Program-made: the position numbers and the translations under genes | Notes under the pieces: generated by a model | Database searches by the model: none | What the model was told of the DNA's origin: nothing | The model's input: only the letters and a program-made list of their open reading frames with translations | Source of the DNA: Billgrantia endophytica | Lineage (GTDB): Bacteria > Pseudomonadota > Gammaproteobacteria > Pseudomonadales > Halomonadaceae | Length of the DNA stretch: 64,000 bases | Direction: 5' to 3' | Assembly (NCBI RefSeq): GCF_002879615.1 | Contig: NZ_PNRF01000019.1 | Span: 1 to 64,000 of the forward strand | In this document: positions 37,240 to 50,051 of the stretch, piece after piece | Position numbering within the stretch: position 1 is the first letter of the stretch | How the letters are laid out: every line of letters starts with the position of its first letter

Positions 37240-38352
37240 ATGACCGCCACCTCAGGCAAGGTGATCGTCGGTATGTCCGGCGGCGTCGACTCCTCCGTTT
37301 CCGCCCTGCTGCTGCTGGAGCAGGGGTACCAGGTCGAAGGCCTGTTCATGAAGAACTGGGACGAGGACGACGGCACCGAGTACTGTACCGCCAAGGCCGA
37401 CCTGGCGGACGCCCGGGCCGTCTGCGAGAAACTCGGCATCAAGCTGCATACCGCCAATTTTGCCGCCGAATACTGGGACAACGTCTTCGAGCACTTCCTG
37501 GCCGAGTACAAGGCCGGGCGCACACCGAATCCGGATATCCTGTGCAACCGGGAAATCAAGTTCAAGGTGTTCCTCGAATACGCCGAGATGCTCGGTGCCG
37601 AGAAGATCGCTACCGGCCACTACGTTCGCGGCGGCGTGCGCGATGGGCGCCCCCGGCTGCTCAAGGGTATCGACGTCAACAAGGACCAGAGCTACTTCCT
37701 GCATGCCGTGCCGGAGGCCGCCATCGCTCGCACCTTGTTTCCGGTGGGTGAACTGGAAAAACCCGAGGTGCGCGCCATCGCCGAGCGCCACGACCTGATC
37801 ACCGCCAAGAAGAAAGACTCCACCGGCATCTGCTTTATCGGCGAGCGGCGCTTCAGCGATTTCTTGAAACAATACCTGCCGGCACAGCCAGGAACGATCG
37901 AGACACCCGAAAGTGACGTCATCGGCGAGCATATGGGGCTGATGTACTACACCCTGGGCCAGCGACAGGGGCTCGGGATCGGCGGGCTGGCCGATTACCC
38001 GGAGGAGCCCTGGTACGTGGCCTTCAAGGACCTGGAGCGCAACGTGCTGGTCGCCGTACAGGGCAAGCACCACCCCCTGCTCTACAGCGATTCGCTGGCC
38101 ACCGAAGCGATGGACTGGGTGGCGGGCGAAGCGCCCGCCGATGCCGGGCGCTTCACCGCCAAGACCCGTTATCGCCAGGCCGACGTGCCCTGTGCCATGC
38201 GTACCCGGGACGACGGCGGTGTCGAGGTGCGCTTCGACGATCCTCAGCGCGCCGTCACCCCCGGCCAGTCACTGGTCCTTTACGATGGCGACATCTGCCT
38301 CGGCGGCGGGGTGATCCACGACACATGGAATGCCATGGAGCCAGCTGCATGA
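37240..38352 (+). CDS. mnmA: tRNA-specific 2-thiouridylase MnmA
   Basis: A 370-residue enzyme that thiolates U34 in tRNAs for Lys, Glu and Gln. The PP-loop is MSGGVDSS near residue 12. The two catalytic cysteines are in [11 protein letters not shown] near residue 103 and [12 protein letters not shown] near residue 199; the C-terminal beta-barrels are complete. The stop overlaps the hflD start (ATGA at 38349). It follows nudJ directly in E. coli and Pseudomonas; here the efflux cassette separates them. The start codon ATG lies 163 nt after the TetR gene start, leaving room for a new promoter. Confidence 0.96.
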   Translation: MTATSGKVIVGMSGGVDSSVSALLLLEQGYQVEGLFMKNWDEDDGTEYCTAKADLADARAVCEKLGIKLHTANFAAEYWDNVFEHFLAEYKAGRTPNPDILCNREIKFKVFLEYAEMLGAEKIATGHYVRGGVRDGRPRLLKGIDVNKDQSYFLHAVPEAAIARTLFPVGELEKPEVRAIAERHDLITAKKKDSTGICFIGERRFSDFLKQYLPAQPGTIETPESDVIGEHMGLMYYTLGQRQGLGIGGLADYPEEPWYVAFKDLERNVLVAVQGKHHPLLYSDSLATEAMDWVAGEAPADAGRFTAKTRYRQADVPCAMRTRDDGGVEVRFDDPQRAVTPGQSLVLYDGDICLGGGVIHDTWNAMEPAA

Positions 38353-38987
38353 CTGCGACCCCGATCCACCGAACCCCGGACTCTCCCACCGCTCGCCAGG
38401 CCCTGGCCCTGGCCGGGGTGTTCCAGGCGGCCAGCCTTGTCGACGAACTCGCCCGTACCGGCCAGGTCGACCAGCGTGCCTGGGAAACACTGATCCGTGC
38501 CACGCTCGACACCAACCCCGAAAGCTTCGAGGCCATCTATGGCGGCCACCCCAATAACCTGCGCCGCGGCCTCGAGGTGCTCGAGTCGGTGGTGGGGCGC
38601 AAGCAGGCCAATCCCGTCGTACTGCGCTACGGCTTCTCGTTGCTCCTGTTGATGAACAAGCTGCGCCAGGATGACGACATGATGGCCGGACTGGGTCAGC
38701 ACCTGACGCGCATTCAAGGGCAGGCCGAACACTTCGATGCCACCCACGAGAACGTCATCGCCAGTCTCGGCGGGGCCTATCAGGACACGATCTCCACCCT
38801 GAAGACACGTATCGTGGTGCAGGGCGACCCTTCCCTGCTGCAGAGCCGCATGATGCCCGAGCGTGTTCGCGCCATCCTGCTCGCCGGCATTCGTTTCGCA
38901 CTGCTCTGGCACCAACAGGGCGGCCGCCGCTGGAAGCTGGTCTTCCAGCGCGGCGCCCTCAAGAAAGCCCTGGATCAACTGGGCTGA
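38349..38987 (+). CDS. hflD: Lysogenization regulator homologue HflD
   Basis: A 212-residue all-helical peripheral membrane protein; the E. coli protein (213 aa) modulates CII stability of phage lambda, but its housekeeping role is unclear. The family pattern is visible: [32 protein letters not shown]-like [20 protein letters not shown] and [15 protein letters not shown] at the end. Placed between mnmA and purB as in most Gammaproteobacteria; translation is coupled to mnmA. Confidence 0.94.
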   Translation: MTATPIHRTPDSPTARQALALAGVFQAASLVDELARTGQVDQRAWETLIRATLDTNPESFEAIYGGHPNNLRRGLEVLESVVGRKQANPVVLRYGFSLLLLMNKLRQDDDMMAGLGQHLTRIQGQAEHFDATHENVIASLGGAYQDTISTLKTRIVVQGDPSLLQSRMMPERVRAILLAGIRFALLWHQQGGRRWKLVFQRGALKKALDQLG

Positions 38988-38996
38988 CCCCGCTGA

Positions 38997-40415
<1,419 letters not shown>

Positions 40416-40450
40416 GGCCCAGACCATTTCCTGAAACCTGTCCAGCTTCT

Positions 40451-40493
40451 CTGTGCCCCACTGGACCCACTACCGGGCCTAAATGGGGCACAG
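40451..40493. terminator. Inverted repeat between purB and TRAP permease
   Basis: CTGTGCCCCA (40451-40460) pairs perfectly with TGGGGCACAG (40484-40493) around a 23-nt loop, between two convergent stop codons. It has no T-run; it may terminate or merely stabilise 3' ends. Confidence 0.45.
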
Positions 40494-40500
40494 GCACGCC

Positions 40501-42558
40501 CTACTTCCTGGCGCGCATCACGCCCCGCACCTGCTTGCCCCTCCCGCGACCCGACATCAACCGGGTGCGATAGAGCAGCAGCCCTGCCGCAATGCAGAAC
40601 CCGCCAAGCAAATCCAGAAGCAGGCCAGGCGTGGCCATGACAATGGCGCCCCCGCCAATGAGAAGTCTGGATGTCACGCCAAGCCGCTCTCCCAACTGGC
40701 CGATGGCAGCGATCGACAGGAAACTGATGCCGACCAAGGCACTAAGCACGGCGAACACGACCGTCAGCGGGTCGCCCGCTAGCGTCAGTTCGGGATTGAG
40801 GATGAAGAGGAAGGGCAGAAGGAACAGACTGCATGCCAATACCAACGCGTAGCGGGCCGTGCCGAAGAAGGTACCGCCGCTGATGGCAATGGCCGCAAAG
40901 ATGCCCGCCGCAACGGGCGGCGTGATCGCTGACAAGCTGGCAAAGAAATAGAGGAAGAGATGCGACGGCAGGCGGTCGAAGCCAAGGTTGAGCAGTGGCG
41001 GCGCCAGTACGGCCGCGCCCACGGCATAGGCGGCTGGAGTCGGCATGCCCATCCCCAGGATGATCGCGAGCGCCATGGTAAGCAACAGGGACACGAACAG
41101 GAAGTCGCCGCCGATGGCCAGGATGATCTGTGACAGCGTTACCCCCAGGCCGGTCAGATTGATCACCGACACCATGATCTGGGCAGCAGCGATGATCATG
41201 GCGATGTAGACCACGCTCACCGCGGCGCTATACAGGCCTTGATAGGTTTCCCGGGTAACGTTGCCCAGCCGCTCTCTGGCGGTGCTCCCCTCGCTGCTGC
41301 CCTGCTCCGGCCCTGCCTCGGCGCTCTTGTCTTCCAAGCCAGCCATCCTCCTGGCTTGCTCGCTGGCCGTGTGCTTGGCGGGGCGTGGATTCACCAGGGC
41401 ACTGACCAGCATCATGCCGATGATCGACATCAGCGACCAGAACACCGCCGTCTGGATCGTATAGCGCTGCAGGATGAAAAACAGCAGGATACCGATGGGC
41501 ATCAGCAAATTGGCCATGGCCATCGGCTCGAAGGCCTCTCTGCGCGAGGGGATCAGCTCTGCCGGCAGCGCCTCGAGCTGGTAGCGCCGCGCCATCAGGT
41601 AAACCCCGAATAGCAGGGCTGTGAAGAAAAGGAGCGAGGGAACGAGGGCGGCCTTGGCCACGTCCAGATACGCCACGCCCAGCAGTTCCGCCATCAGGAA
41701 GGCGCCCGGCCCCATGATGGGAGGCATGATCTGCCCGCCGGTGGAGGCAACCGCCTCGATGGATCCCGCCAGATTGCGATTGAACCCCAGGCGCCGCATC
41801 AGCGGGATAGTCAACACCCCCGTGCTGGTGACATTGGCCACCGTGCTGCCATTGATCATGCCCATGAAAGCGCTACCGATCACTGCAACGATGCCGGCTC
41901 CACCCCGGATGCGCCCACCGAGTCGCATGGCGATGCGTATGAAGGTGTCACCGGCTCCGCTGGCATTGAGTAGTGCCCCCAGGATGAGAAACAGGGTCAC
42001 CACCGTCGCAGAGATGCCCATCAAGGTACCGAGAATGCCGTTATTACCGATGTAGAAGACATAGATCATCCGGTCCAACGTGAGCCCCCGGTGCCCCAGT
42101 GCACCGGGAAGGTACGGGCCGAAATAGGCATAGGCGCAGAAGGACAGGATCAGTCCGACGAAGAACCAGCCGAGTGTGCGCCGGATCGCCTCGAGCAGCA
42201 GAATGAACAGGGTGACGCCGAAGGCCTTTTCCACTGACTCATTGACATACCAACTGCTCGTCACGATGGCGTCGTAGTTGACGAAGACATAGCCCAGCAG
42301 TACCACGCAGGCCAGAGCGCAGGGAATGTCGAGTAGCAAGAGCTGCAGGCGGGGCGCATGTGTACGCCCCTTGTATAGGAGAAAGACGAAGAACAGCGCG
42401 CCTCCCAGGTGAACGGCACGCTGTTGATAATTCGGCAGCGTCCCCACCCCGGCCGTGACGATATGAAACAGGATCCAGGCCAGGGCGAGCCCACCGAGCA
42501 GCCAGCCGGCCACACCGCTGAAGTGGCGCAGGTGCGTCACGCGTTCATCAGAACTCAT
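40501..42558 (-). CDS. TRAP transporter permease, fused DctQ-DctM (TAXI type)
   Basis: A 685-residue inner-membrane protein in which the small four-helix DctQ-like subunit (about 1-180) is fused to the large DctM-like subunit with about a dozen helices. Motifs such as GSAFMGMINGSTVANVTSTG, GGQIMPPIMGPGAF and GMGMPTPAAYA are typical of the TRAP permease family. It would use the Na+ gradient with the TAXI binding protein encoded upstream. The start ATG at 42558 has GGGAG upstream; the frame is open further 5'. Convergent with purB. Substrate inferred only from the neighbouring acyl-CoA operon. Confidence 0.93.
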   Translation of the reverse strand: MSSDERVTHLRHFSGVAGWLLGGLALAWILFHIVTAGVGTLPNYQQRAVHLGGALFFVFLLYKGRTHAPRLQLLLLDIPCALACVVLLGYVFVNYDAIVTSSWYVNESVEKAFGVTLFILLLEAIRRTLGWFFVGLILSFCAYAYFGPYLPGALGHRGLTLDRMIYVFYIGNNGILGTLMGISATVVTLFLILGALLNASGAGDTFIRIAMRLGGRIRGGAGIVAVIGSAFMGMINGSTVANVTSTGVLTIPLMRRLGFNRNLAGSIEAVASTGGQIMPPIMGPGAFLMAELLGVAYLDVAKAALVPSLLFFTALLFGVYLMARRYQLEALPAELIPSRREAFEPMAMANLLMPIGILLFFILQRYTIQTAVFWSLMSIIGMMLVSALVNPRPAKHTASEQARRMAGLEDKSAEAGPEQGSSEGSTARERLGNVTRETYQGLYSAAVSVVYIAMIIAAAQIMVSVINLTGLGVTLSQIILAIGGDFLFVSLLLTMALAIILGMGMPTPAAYAVGAAVLAPPLLNLGFDRLPSHLFLYFFASLSAITPPVAAGIFAAIAISGGTFFGTARYALVLACSLFLLPFLFILNPELTLAGDPLTVVFAVLSALVGISFLSIAAIGQLGERLGVTSRLLIGGGAIVMATPGLLLDLLGGFCIAAGLLLYRTRLMSGRGRGKQVRGVMRARK

Positions 42559-42640
42559 ACGAAATGCTCCCGAAGGCTCCGCTCCTCGGCCGACGCGACA
42601 AGGAAACCCCCTCGCCACGCCGCCGGTCGAGACGAATGGG

Positions 42641-43660
42641 TTACTCCGCGTATTCCGGAGGCACCAGGTGCTCGGGAACGTCGTGTCCGTGCTCTTTCAG
42701 ATAACGGATAACACCCGCATGTAACGGCGCCACACTGACATCGAGTGTCAGTTGAAGCGGATCGATACGGGATGCGGGCACATAGCCATCGGCGGCGGCT
42801 TTGATACCCTCCTCCGAGAAGGCACGCTCGACGATGCCATAAGCGATCTCCTCGGATAGCTCGGACGTAGTGTTGATACCGATACCCGTCTGCACGGTCG
42901 CTAGCGGGCTCGTCTGCTCGCCGTAGTGGTCGCCAGGGTCGATCTCGCCGACGCTGAAGTAAGGATATGCCTCAGCCACCTGCTCGGCTTGCTCGCTGTT
43001 CATCGATAGCAACCGAATGGAGCGCGAGGAATGAGCCTGCTGGATATAGCCGTCGGGATGAAGGCCTGCCTTGACGAAGGCATCGAGGTTGCGGTTCTGA
43101 TAGGCGTCCAGTGCGTCATCGCCGCCGGCACGATAGTAGTCGGGTTCAATGCCCAGGACATCGAGCACGGTCTGCGTTTGGCCTTCTGTTGCTGTGCCGC
43201 GCCCACCCGGGTTCAGCTCTGCGCCGTTCAGGTCGTCAAGGCTCTGAATGTCGGAATCCGCCGATACAACCCAGTTCAGCGGCAATGGCGCGAAGAAATA
43301 GAGAGTGCGCAGGTTTTCAGCTGGCGAAGAGAAGTCTCCTTCACCTTCGACGGCCTGATGATCGGAGGAAGTGACCGCAATACCCATGTCAATCTCACCG
43401 CGGAGCAGACCCTGGGTCGATGCGTCTGCCCCGCCCAATTCCTGGATGGTCATGCCGACCCCTTCAACGTTGTCATTCCAGTCGGAGACCACCGCAACCT
43501 GGTAGGAGTAGAATGAGGAGCCGCTGTGCGTGCCACCCATGGCCAGCCGAACCTGGGCTTCGGCTGAAAGTGGCAGCATGCCGCACATGACCACCCCAGT
43601 CGCACCCAGGACGAGGGGTTTCATGGAATTGCCGTTCGAACAAAGTGTCGTGAGTCGCAT
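42641..43660 (-). CDS. TAXI-family TRAP transporter solute-binding protein
   Basis: A 339-residue periplasmic receptor of the TAXI class. A signal peptide (about 1-35, ending LPLSAEA) precedes AQVRLAMGGTHSGSSFYSYQ, the usual TAXI start. NPGGRGTATEGQTQTVLDVL is the ligand-binding P-loop-like turn near residue 155. TAXI receptors bind small organic acids or amino acids; the ligand is not predictable here. It is the first gene of a two-gene minus-strand operon with the fused permease 82 nt downstream. The upstream control region is shared with the divergent iclR. Confidence 0.93.
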   Translation of the reverse strand: MRLTTLCSNGNSMKPLVLGATGVVMCGMLPLSAEAQVRLAMGGTHSGSSFYSYQVAVVSDWNDNVEGVGMTIQELGGADASTQGLLRGEIDMGIAVTSSDHQAVEGEGDFSSPAENLRTLYFFAPLPLNWVVSADSDIQSLDDLNGAELNPGGRGTATEGQTQTVLDVLGIEPDYYRAGGDDALDAYQNRNLDAFVKAGLHPDGYIQQAHSSRSIRLLSMNSEQAEQVAEAYPYFSVGEIDPGDHYGEQTSPLATVQTGIGINTTSELSEEIAYGIVERAFSEEGIKAAADGYVPASRIDPLQLTLDVSVAPLHAGVIRYLKEHGHDVPEHLVPPEYAE

Positions 43661-43958
43661 TATTGTTGTACCTCTCTGGCGTTCGTGGGTTCCTGATGAC
43701 ATGCCCCAGGGGCTCCTTCCCTGGACAACGTGCCCCCGGACGGCAGCCTGCCTCGGCCGACGCCGGATGTGTTGTTATTATTAGTCCAAACTTATCATTT
43801 TTTCCTGTTTGTGTAATATTATTCATAAATGCGAAACTTCACGCTAAAACCAGCCCCAGTGATGGCCTACTGTCAAACGGACCGACCTGCGACTGCGATA
43901 GCGGCCTGGCTCAGGTAAGCTATCGAATCAGGTAACCGGACCGAAAGAGGCGAATGTG
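43661..43958. promoter_or_regulatory. Divergent control region between the TAXI gene and iclR
   Basis: About 298 nt without a gene. The middle (43772-43830) is strikingly AT-rich for this genome and includes TTATTATTAG and TAATATTA, suiting overlapping divergent promoters. GCGAAACTTCAC (43831-43842) resembles CGAAAAATTTCAC in front of the B12-mutase operon (45013-45025). I cannot assign -35/-10 pairs with confidence. Confidence 0.5.
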
Positions 43959-44741
43959 ATGAAGCAATCTCCCCGGCCTGCCGGAGAGTCATCGGAACGC
44001 GGCAAGCCCGAAAGCGTGAAGACGGCCGCCCGCACTCTGAGTCTTTTCGAGACCTTCGCCGAGGATCAGGCCCCGCTTTCGCTCACAGATCTGGCCAGAC
44101 GCATCGATGCCCCGATCAGTAGCTGCCATGCATTGATCAAGACCCTCCAGGCTCTGGGGTACGTCTATGTGCTGGAGCAGAAAAAGCGGGTCTACCCCAC
44201 CAAGCGACTGCTCCAGGTCGCCCAGGCTATCGCAACCCACGACCCCTTGCTGGAGAGCGTCACCCCGATCCTGCTCGAGCTTCGCGACGACCTTGGAGAA
44301 ACGGTGATACTGGGCAAGCGCCAGGCCAGCGGCATCGTTTATCTGGAAGTCATCGAGGGGACACATACCGTGCGCTACGCCGCTCGCCCCGGTGACGCCA
44401 AACCGCTTCACTCCAGTGCGATCGGCAAGGCCATGCTGGGCCAGGAGTCCCCCAAGCGGCTTCAGGCGCTGCTCGAGAAACTGCCACTCACCGCGGCCAC
44501 GAACCGCACGCTGACTGACCGCGCCCAGTTACTGGACGATATCGAGGAAGGACGCCATCACGGTTATTTCATCACCTGCGGCGAGAACGTCGACGACGTC
44601 ATGGCCATCGCCATCGCGCGCACCGTCTATGGCGAAATGCTGGGGCTCGCAATCGCTGGCCCCATGGAGCGAATGGCACGCAACCAGGAGCGTTACCGGG
44701 AAACCCTGCTGCATTACGGAGATCGCCTGCTGGCGCTATGA
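43959..44741 (+). CDS. IclR-family transcriptional regulator
   Basis: A 260-residue regulator. An N-terminal winged helix (about 20-80: SVKTAARTLSLFETFAEDQA, LTDLARRIDAPISSCHALIK) binds DNA. The C-terminal IclR effector domain contains HSSAIGKAMLG near residue 150 and GYFITCGENVDDVMAIA near residue 205. ATG 43959 is preferred over GTG 43956 because AGAGG lies 8 nt upstream. Its position between the divergent TRAP genes and the downstream operon suggests it controls both, with an acid or acyl-CoA-related effector. Effector unknown. Confidence 0.93.
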   Translation: MKQSPRPAGESSERGKPESVKTAARTLSLFETFAEDQAPLSLTDLARRIDAPISSCHALIKTLQALGYVYVLEQKKRVYPTKRLLQVAQAIATHDPLLESVTPILLELRDDLGETVILGKRQASGIVYLEVIEGTHTVRYAARPGDAKPLHSSAIGKAMLGQESPKRLQALLEKLPLTAATNRTLTDRAQLLDDIEEGRHHGYFITCGENVDDVMAIAIARTVYGEMLGLAIAGPMERMARNQERYRETLLHYGDRLLAL

Positions 44742-45087
44742 GAGCCCTTCCGTTTCCCTGCCTCTTGCAGAGAATCATGCCAAAACCAAGGAAACCCTGA
44801 ACGATAATCGCGGCCTCAGGCGCAACCCCCGTTGACTCAGGGCCAGAAACAGCCAGCCCATCAACACCACCAAGCCCTCCAGCACCCTGACGCCGCCCCG
44901 ACTCGATCCACCAGCATGACCCGACCCACACATCCCGACACCGCCGGATGCCCTCTCTTCGTTTCTATTTATCGCACCCCACTGGCCAGTCTGTATCTGT
45001 TGACCTTGACACGAAAAATTTCACATATAAGTATAACAATTCAAAATGGCGTAAAATAAATCACAAGAACCACCCAGGAGAACCCCG
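44742..45087 (+). promoter_or_regulatory. Leader/promoter region of the B12-mutase operon
   Basis: A 346-nt stretch without a supported gene. The last 90 nt are AT-rich. TTGACC (45001) and TTGACA (45007-45012) are tandem -35-like hexamers. TATAAG (45027) and TATAAC (45033) are -10-like, but the spacings (14 and 20 nt) are off-consensus, as in activator-dependent promoters. GAAAAATTTC (45014-45023) is an inverted repeat of the kind bound by IclR-family proteins. AGGAG precedes the ATG at 45088. Confidence 0.45.
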
Positions 45088-45863
45088 ATGGCTGCCGATC
45101 ACCTTGTCGTCGAATCGGATGGCCCCCTGCTGCGGGTCACCATTAACCGTCTCGAGAAGCGCAACGCACTCTCCAGGGCGGTGCTCAACGAGATCGCCAC
45201 GACCTTTACCGAGCATGCCGGCAATCCGCAGATCAAGGCCGTGGTATTGACCGGCGCTGGGGACAAGAGCTTCGCCGCAGGCGGCGACCTGCACGACCTG
45301 GCCAATGTGCGTACTGAAGCGGAGGCACTGGCAATGAGTCGTGAGGCCAGGCGCAGCCTAACTTCGGTCGCGCAATTTCCCGTGCCGGTCATCGCCGCCC
45401 TGAACGGTGATGCGCTGGGAGGGGGCGCCGAACTGGCCGTCGCCTGCGATTTCATCGTTGCCGCCTCCACCAGCCGTATCGGCTTCATCCAGGGCAAGCT
45501 CAACATCTCGACCGCTTGGGGCGGTGGCATCCGCCTGCGGCAGCGCATTGGCATGACGCAGGCTCTGCGCCTCCTTTCCCGGGCCGAGCTACTGGGCGCC
45601 AGCGATGCCGAGCGCATCGGGTTGGTCGATTGCACCGCGGCGCCGGATCAATCCCTCGACGCGTGTGTGCATGAGTTCTGCCATCCCATCCTGCAGCAGG
45701 CGCCCCAGGTTCTACGTGCTTTCAAGGCATTGACCACGGCACACGACAAGGACACGTCAGTGGACGTCCTCAAAGACATCGAGACCCGCCACTTCGTCTC
45801 CACCTGGATACACGACGACCACTGGGCAGTCGCCGACGAGGTACTGAACGCAAGGAGATCTCA

Positions 45864-45867
<4 letters not shown>
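45088..45867 (+). CDS. Crotonase-fold protein, possible substituted-malonyl-CoA decarboxylase
   Basis: A 259-residue enoyl-CoA hydratase/isomerase superfamily protein. Both oxyanion-hole segments are present (SFAAGGDLHDL near residue 65, ALGGGAELAVACD near residue 111). The second hydratase glutamate (PE of the PEI/LG motif) is replaced: the text reads GFIQGKLNISTAWGGGIRL. This pattern, with WGGG and a missing Glu, resembles methyl/ethylmalonyl-CoA decarboxylases (ECHDC1, ScpB) more than hydratases. Decarboxylase activity is an inference. First gene of a tightly packed six-gene operon; its stop overlaps the mutase start (ATGA, 45864). Confidence 0.8.
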
Positions 45868-47480
<1,613 letters not shown>

Positions 47481-47522
47481 GCAGGCTTGGTGGCCCCAGG
47501 CAACCGTCAATGGAGAGATCCC

Positions 47523-47918
47523 ATGAGTTTGAAGGGCAAGCGTATACTGATCGCAAAACCCGGCCTCGACGGCCATGATGTGGGCGCCAAGGTCATCGCC
47601 CTGGCCCTGCGCGATGCTGGGGCCGATGTCATCTACACTGGGCTGCGCAAGAGCTCCGAGTACATTGCCAAGGTCGCGGTGGATGAGGATGTCGATGTAG
47701 TGGGGCTGAGCATGCTCTCCGGTAGCCACATGGAGCTGGTGAACGAGACGATGCGTTGCCTGGAAGCCTACGACGCCGGCGACATCAAGGTCTTCGTGGG
47801 CGGCACCATTCCCGAGAAGGACCGCGAGGCCCTGCTGAAGGCGGGTGTCTGCGGAGTCTATACTTCGGAGATGCCTCTGGAGGAAGTCTTGAGCGCCATA
47901 GAGAGGCAGCTGTCATGA
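47523..47918 (+). CDS. Acyl-CoA mutase small subunit, cobalamin-binding
   Basis: A 131-residue stand-alone B12-binding domain. The DxHxxG motif is KPGLDGHDVGAKV, with the cobalt-ligating His18. GLSMLSGSHMEL and the nucleotide-tail pocket GGTIPEKD follow. It completes the mutase encoded just upstream; split large/small mutases are typical of ICM and HCM types. The ATG at 47523 has GGAGAG upstream; an upstream in-frame start would overlap the mutase end less plausibly. Stop overlaps the CoA-transferase start (47915-47918). Confidence 0.94.
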   Translation: MSLKGKRILIAKPGLDGHDVGAKVIALALRDAGADVIYTGLRKSSEYIAKVAVDEDVDVVGLSMLSGSHMELVNETMRCLEAYDAGDIKVFVGGTIPEKDREALLKAGVCGVYTSEMPLEEVLSAIERQLS

Positions 47919-49093
47919 ACAATGATGCCCCGCCCACAGGCCCCCTCTCCGGCATTCGTATCCTCGAGGTCAGCCACATGCTGGCCGGTCCCTACTGCGG
48001 CATGCTGCTGGCCGACCTGGGGGCTGAAGTGATCAAGATAGAAGCACCCGGCAAGGGCGATATCGGCCGCCAGATCGGACCCAACTACATTGGCCCCCAC
48101 AATACCTACTTCGCCAGCCTGAACCGTAACAAGCGCAGCATCTGCCTCGACCTCACCAGCAGAGAGGGGCAACAACGGCTCGGCGAGTTGGCCGCGAATT
48201 CTCATGCACTGTTGACCAATATTCGCCCAGCTGCCATCCGCAAGCTCGGCCTGACCTACGACGCTCTGCACGCGCATAACCCCAAGCTCGTCTGCCTGGC
48301 CCTGACGGGATTTGGCCTGGAAGGGCCTTTCGCTGACAAGCCCGCCTATGACTATGTGATACAGGCATTGGCAGGCATCATGGCCATGACCGGCGACCCC
48401 GACAGCCCCCCAGTGAAAACGGGCTATTCCGTCGTCGACAATTCGGCAGGCATCATGGGGGCATTGGGCCTGGCCGCAAAACTGGTGGAAGGCCAGGGGG
48501 GGCAGGTCGACGTCTCGCTCTACGACACCATGCTCTCGCAATTGAACTACCTGGCCAGCGCCTACCTGAACGCCGGCCAGAAGGTTCAGCGCTACCCGGG
48601 TGGCGGACACCCCTACATCGTGCCGGCACAGATATTCAGCACCCGGGACGGGCACTTGGCCCTGTTCATTACCCACGATGGCTTCTGGGCCGACTTCTGC
48701 AACGAAATAGGCTGCAGCGAATGGATCGAGGAACCTCGCTGTTCGACCATGGAAGCGCGGGCGGCAAACCGCGAGTCGGTCATCACCGCGATTCAGGAAG
48801 TGCTTTCCACGGGCACCACGGACATGTGGGTGGGACGACTCTCCCCATTGGGCGTAGTAGTGGCGGGCGTCCAGAGCATGGAAGCAGCTCTGGAATCGGA
48901 ACTGACCCAGTCACGACATATGGTGGTATCGGTGCCTACCCTCCACGGCGAGATCCGCATGGTTGGCAACCCGATCAAGCTACCGGGGCAGCCTGCCCGC
49001 TATGGCCCGCCTCCCTTGCTTGGCGAGGACTCCGAACAGTTGCAGGGCCTGGAGTGGGAAGTGAAGGGATACCACAACGCGACCGGAGGCTAA
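47915..49093 (+). CDS. Family III (CaiB/BaiF-type) CoA-transferase
   Basis: A 392-residue CoA-transferase of the formyl-CoA transferase fold (interlocked dimers). It starts LSGIRILEVSHMLAGPYCGM and keeps the CoA-site NRNKRSICLDL near residue 72. The catalytic aspartate aligned with FRC Asp169 is Asp175 in TGYSVVDNSAG. It should move CoA between an acyl-CoA donor and a carboxylate, here inferred to activate the TRAP-imported acid or recycle CoA from the pathway product. Translationally coupled to the B12-binding subunit. Confidence 0.92.
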   Translation: MNNDAPPTGPLSGIRILEVSHMLAGPYCGMLLADLGAEVIKIEAPGKGDIGRQIGPNYIGPHNTYFASLNRNKRSICLDLTSREGQQRLGELAANSHALLTNIRPAAIRKLGLTYDALHAHNPKLVCLALTGFGLEGPFADKPAYDYVIQALAGIMAMTGDPDSPPVKTGYSVVDNSAGIMGALGLAAKLVEGQGGQVDVSLYDTMLSQLNYLASAYLNAGQKVQRYPGGGHPYIVPAQIFSTRDGHLALFITHDGFWADFCNEIGCSEWIEEPRCSTMEARAANRESVITAIQEVLSTGTTDMWVGRLSPLGVVVAGVQSMEAALESELTQSRHMVVSVPTLHGEIRMVGNPIKLPGQPARYGPPPLLGEDSEQLQGLEWEVKGYHNATGG

Positions 49094-49094
49094 C

Positions 49095-50051
49095 ATGACA
49101 CGGCTCGACCCAATCGCCCGTCGCGCCCTTGGCCGCACCCTGAGCCGGCTGGCAACGGCCTCGGTGGCAGAGAGTGTCAGTCAGGATCCCGGCCCGGCAC
49201 CCATGCCCTTCGAGACGGCACGCATCGGTTTCACGGGAGCCCCGGGCGCAGGCAAGAGCACCCTGATCAGCCGACTCGCGAAACGACGCCTGGCGGTTTG
49301 CCGGGAACGGGGTGGTGTGGCTGTCATTGGCATCGACCCAACTAGCCCGCTCAGCGGCGGATCGATCCTGGGCGACCGCATTCGCATGGATAACGTCGCC
49401 AACGAGTCCGATCTCTATATACGCTCCCTCTCCAGCCGCGCATCCCATGACGGACTGACAGATAATATCGCGGACCTGCTCAATGCCGTCGAAAGCTATG
49501 GCTTTCGCGAGATACTGCTCGAGACGGTGGGCGTCGGACAGGCGGAGCATGCCGTCCGCCACGCCGTGGACACGCTGGTCATGGTATTGCAACCCAATGC
49601 CGGCGATGCCATCCAGGCAATGAAGTCCGGCATACTGGAGCTTGCTGATATCTATGTGATCAACAAGGCGGATCTGACGGGTGCTGCCCGGACCGCCGCG
49701 GAAGTGCGCGGCATCGTCCAACACCATCGTGGCGAAGGGAAGTGGCTGCCGCCGGTCATCAAGGTGGCCCGGGATCGGCCGGAGGATATCACTGCCCTGG
49801 ACAATGCCGTCAGTGACCATCTCGACTGGTCGAGCCGATGGCGCGATAGCGCTGAAATCCTGCGCCTGCGACGGCGCTATCATGTACAGTCGCTTATCGC
49901 GCGCCGGGTATTGGAAGTCCTGTCTGATAGACCGGAGCTGCTCGAGGAAGTCTCGGTACGGGACAGCTACTTGAGAACCGTCCAGGCTTTGACCAAGGAT
50001 AGGCATCTCCTGTCCGAGACGAGAGAGAACCCGCCAGACGGAAAGAAATAA
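49095..50051 (+). CDS. meaB: MeaB/ArgK-type G-protein chaperone of the mutase
   Basis: A 318-residue P-loop GTPase that gates cofactor loading and protects B12 mutases. Walker A is GAPGAGKS (48-55), followed by the DPTSPLSGGSILGDRIRM switch region, ETVGVGQAE and the base-specificity NKADL. The C-terminal dimerisation helices are present. It starts 2 nt after the CoA-transferase stop behind GGAGG, and its TAA overlaps the adenosyltransferase ATG (50051). This tight packing with the mutase genes supports a dedicated chaperone. Confidence 0.94.
   Translation: MTRLDPIARRALGRTLSRLATASVAESVSQDPGPAPMPFETARIGFTGAPGAGKSTLISRLAKRRLAVCRERGGVAVIGIDPTSPLSGGSILGDRIRMDNVANESDLYIRSLSSRASHDGLTDNIADLLNAVESYGFREILLETVGVGQAEHAVRHAVDTLVMVLQPNAGDAIQAMKSGILELADIYVINKADLTGAARTAAEVRGIVQHHRGEGKWLPPVIKVARDRPEDITALDNAVSDHLDWSSRWRDSAEILRLRRRYHVQSLIARRVLEVLSDRPELLEEVSVRDSYLRTVQALTKDRHLLSETRENPPDGKK

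Noticed and set aside
44775-44933. Possible 52-residue minus-strand peptide with a hydrophobic segment between iclR and the mutase operon
   Set aside because: One plausible helix (VLEGLVVLMGWLFLALSQRG) but no ribosome-binding site, no homologue recognised and low-complexity ends.
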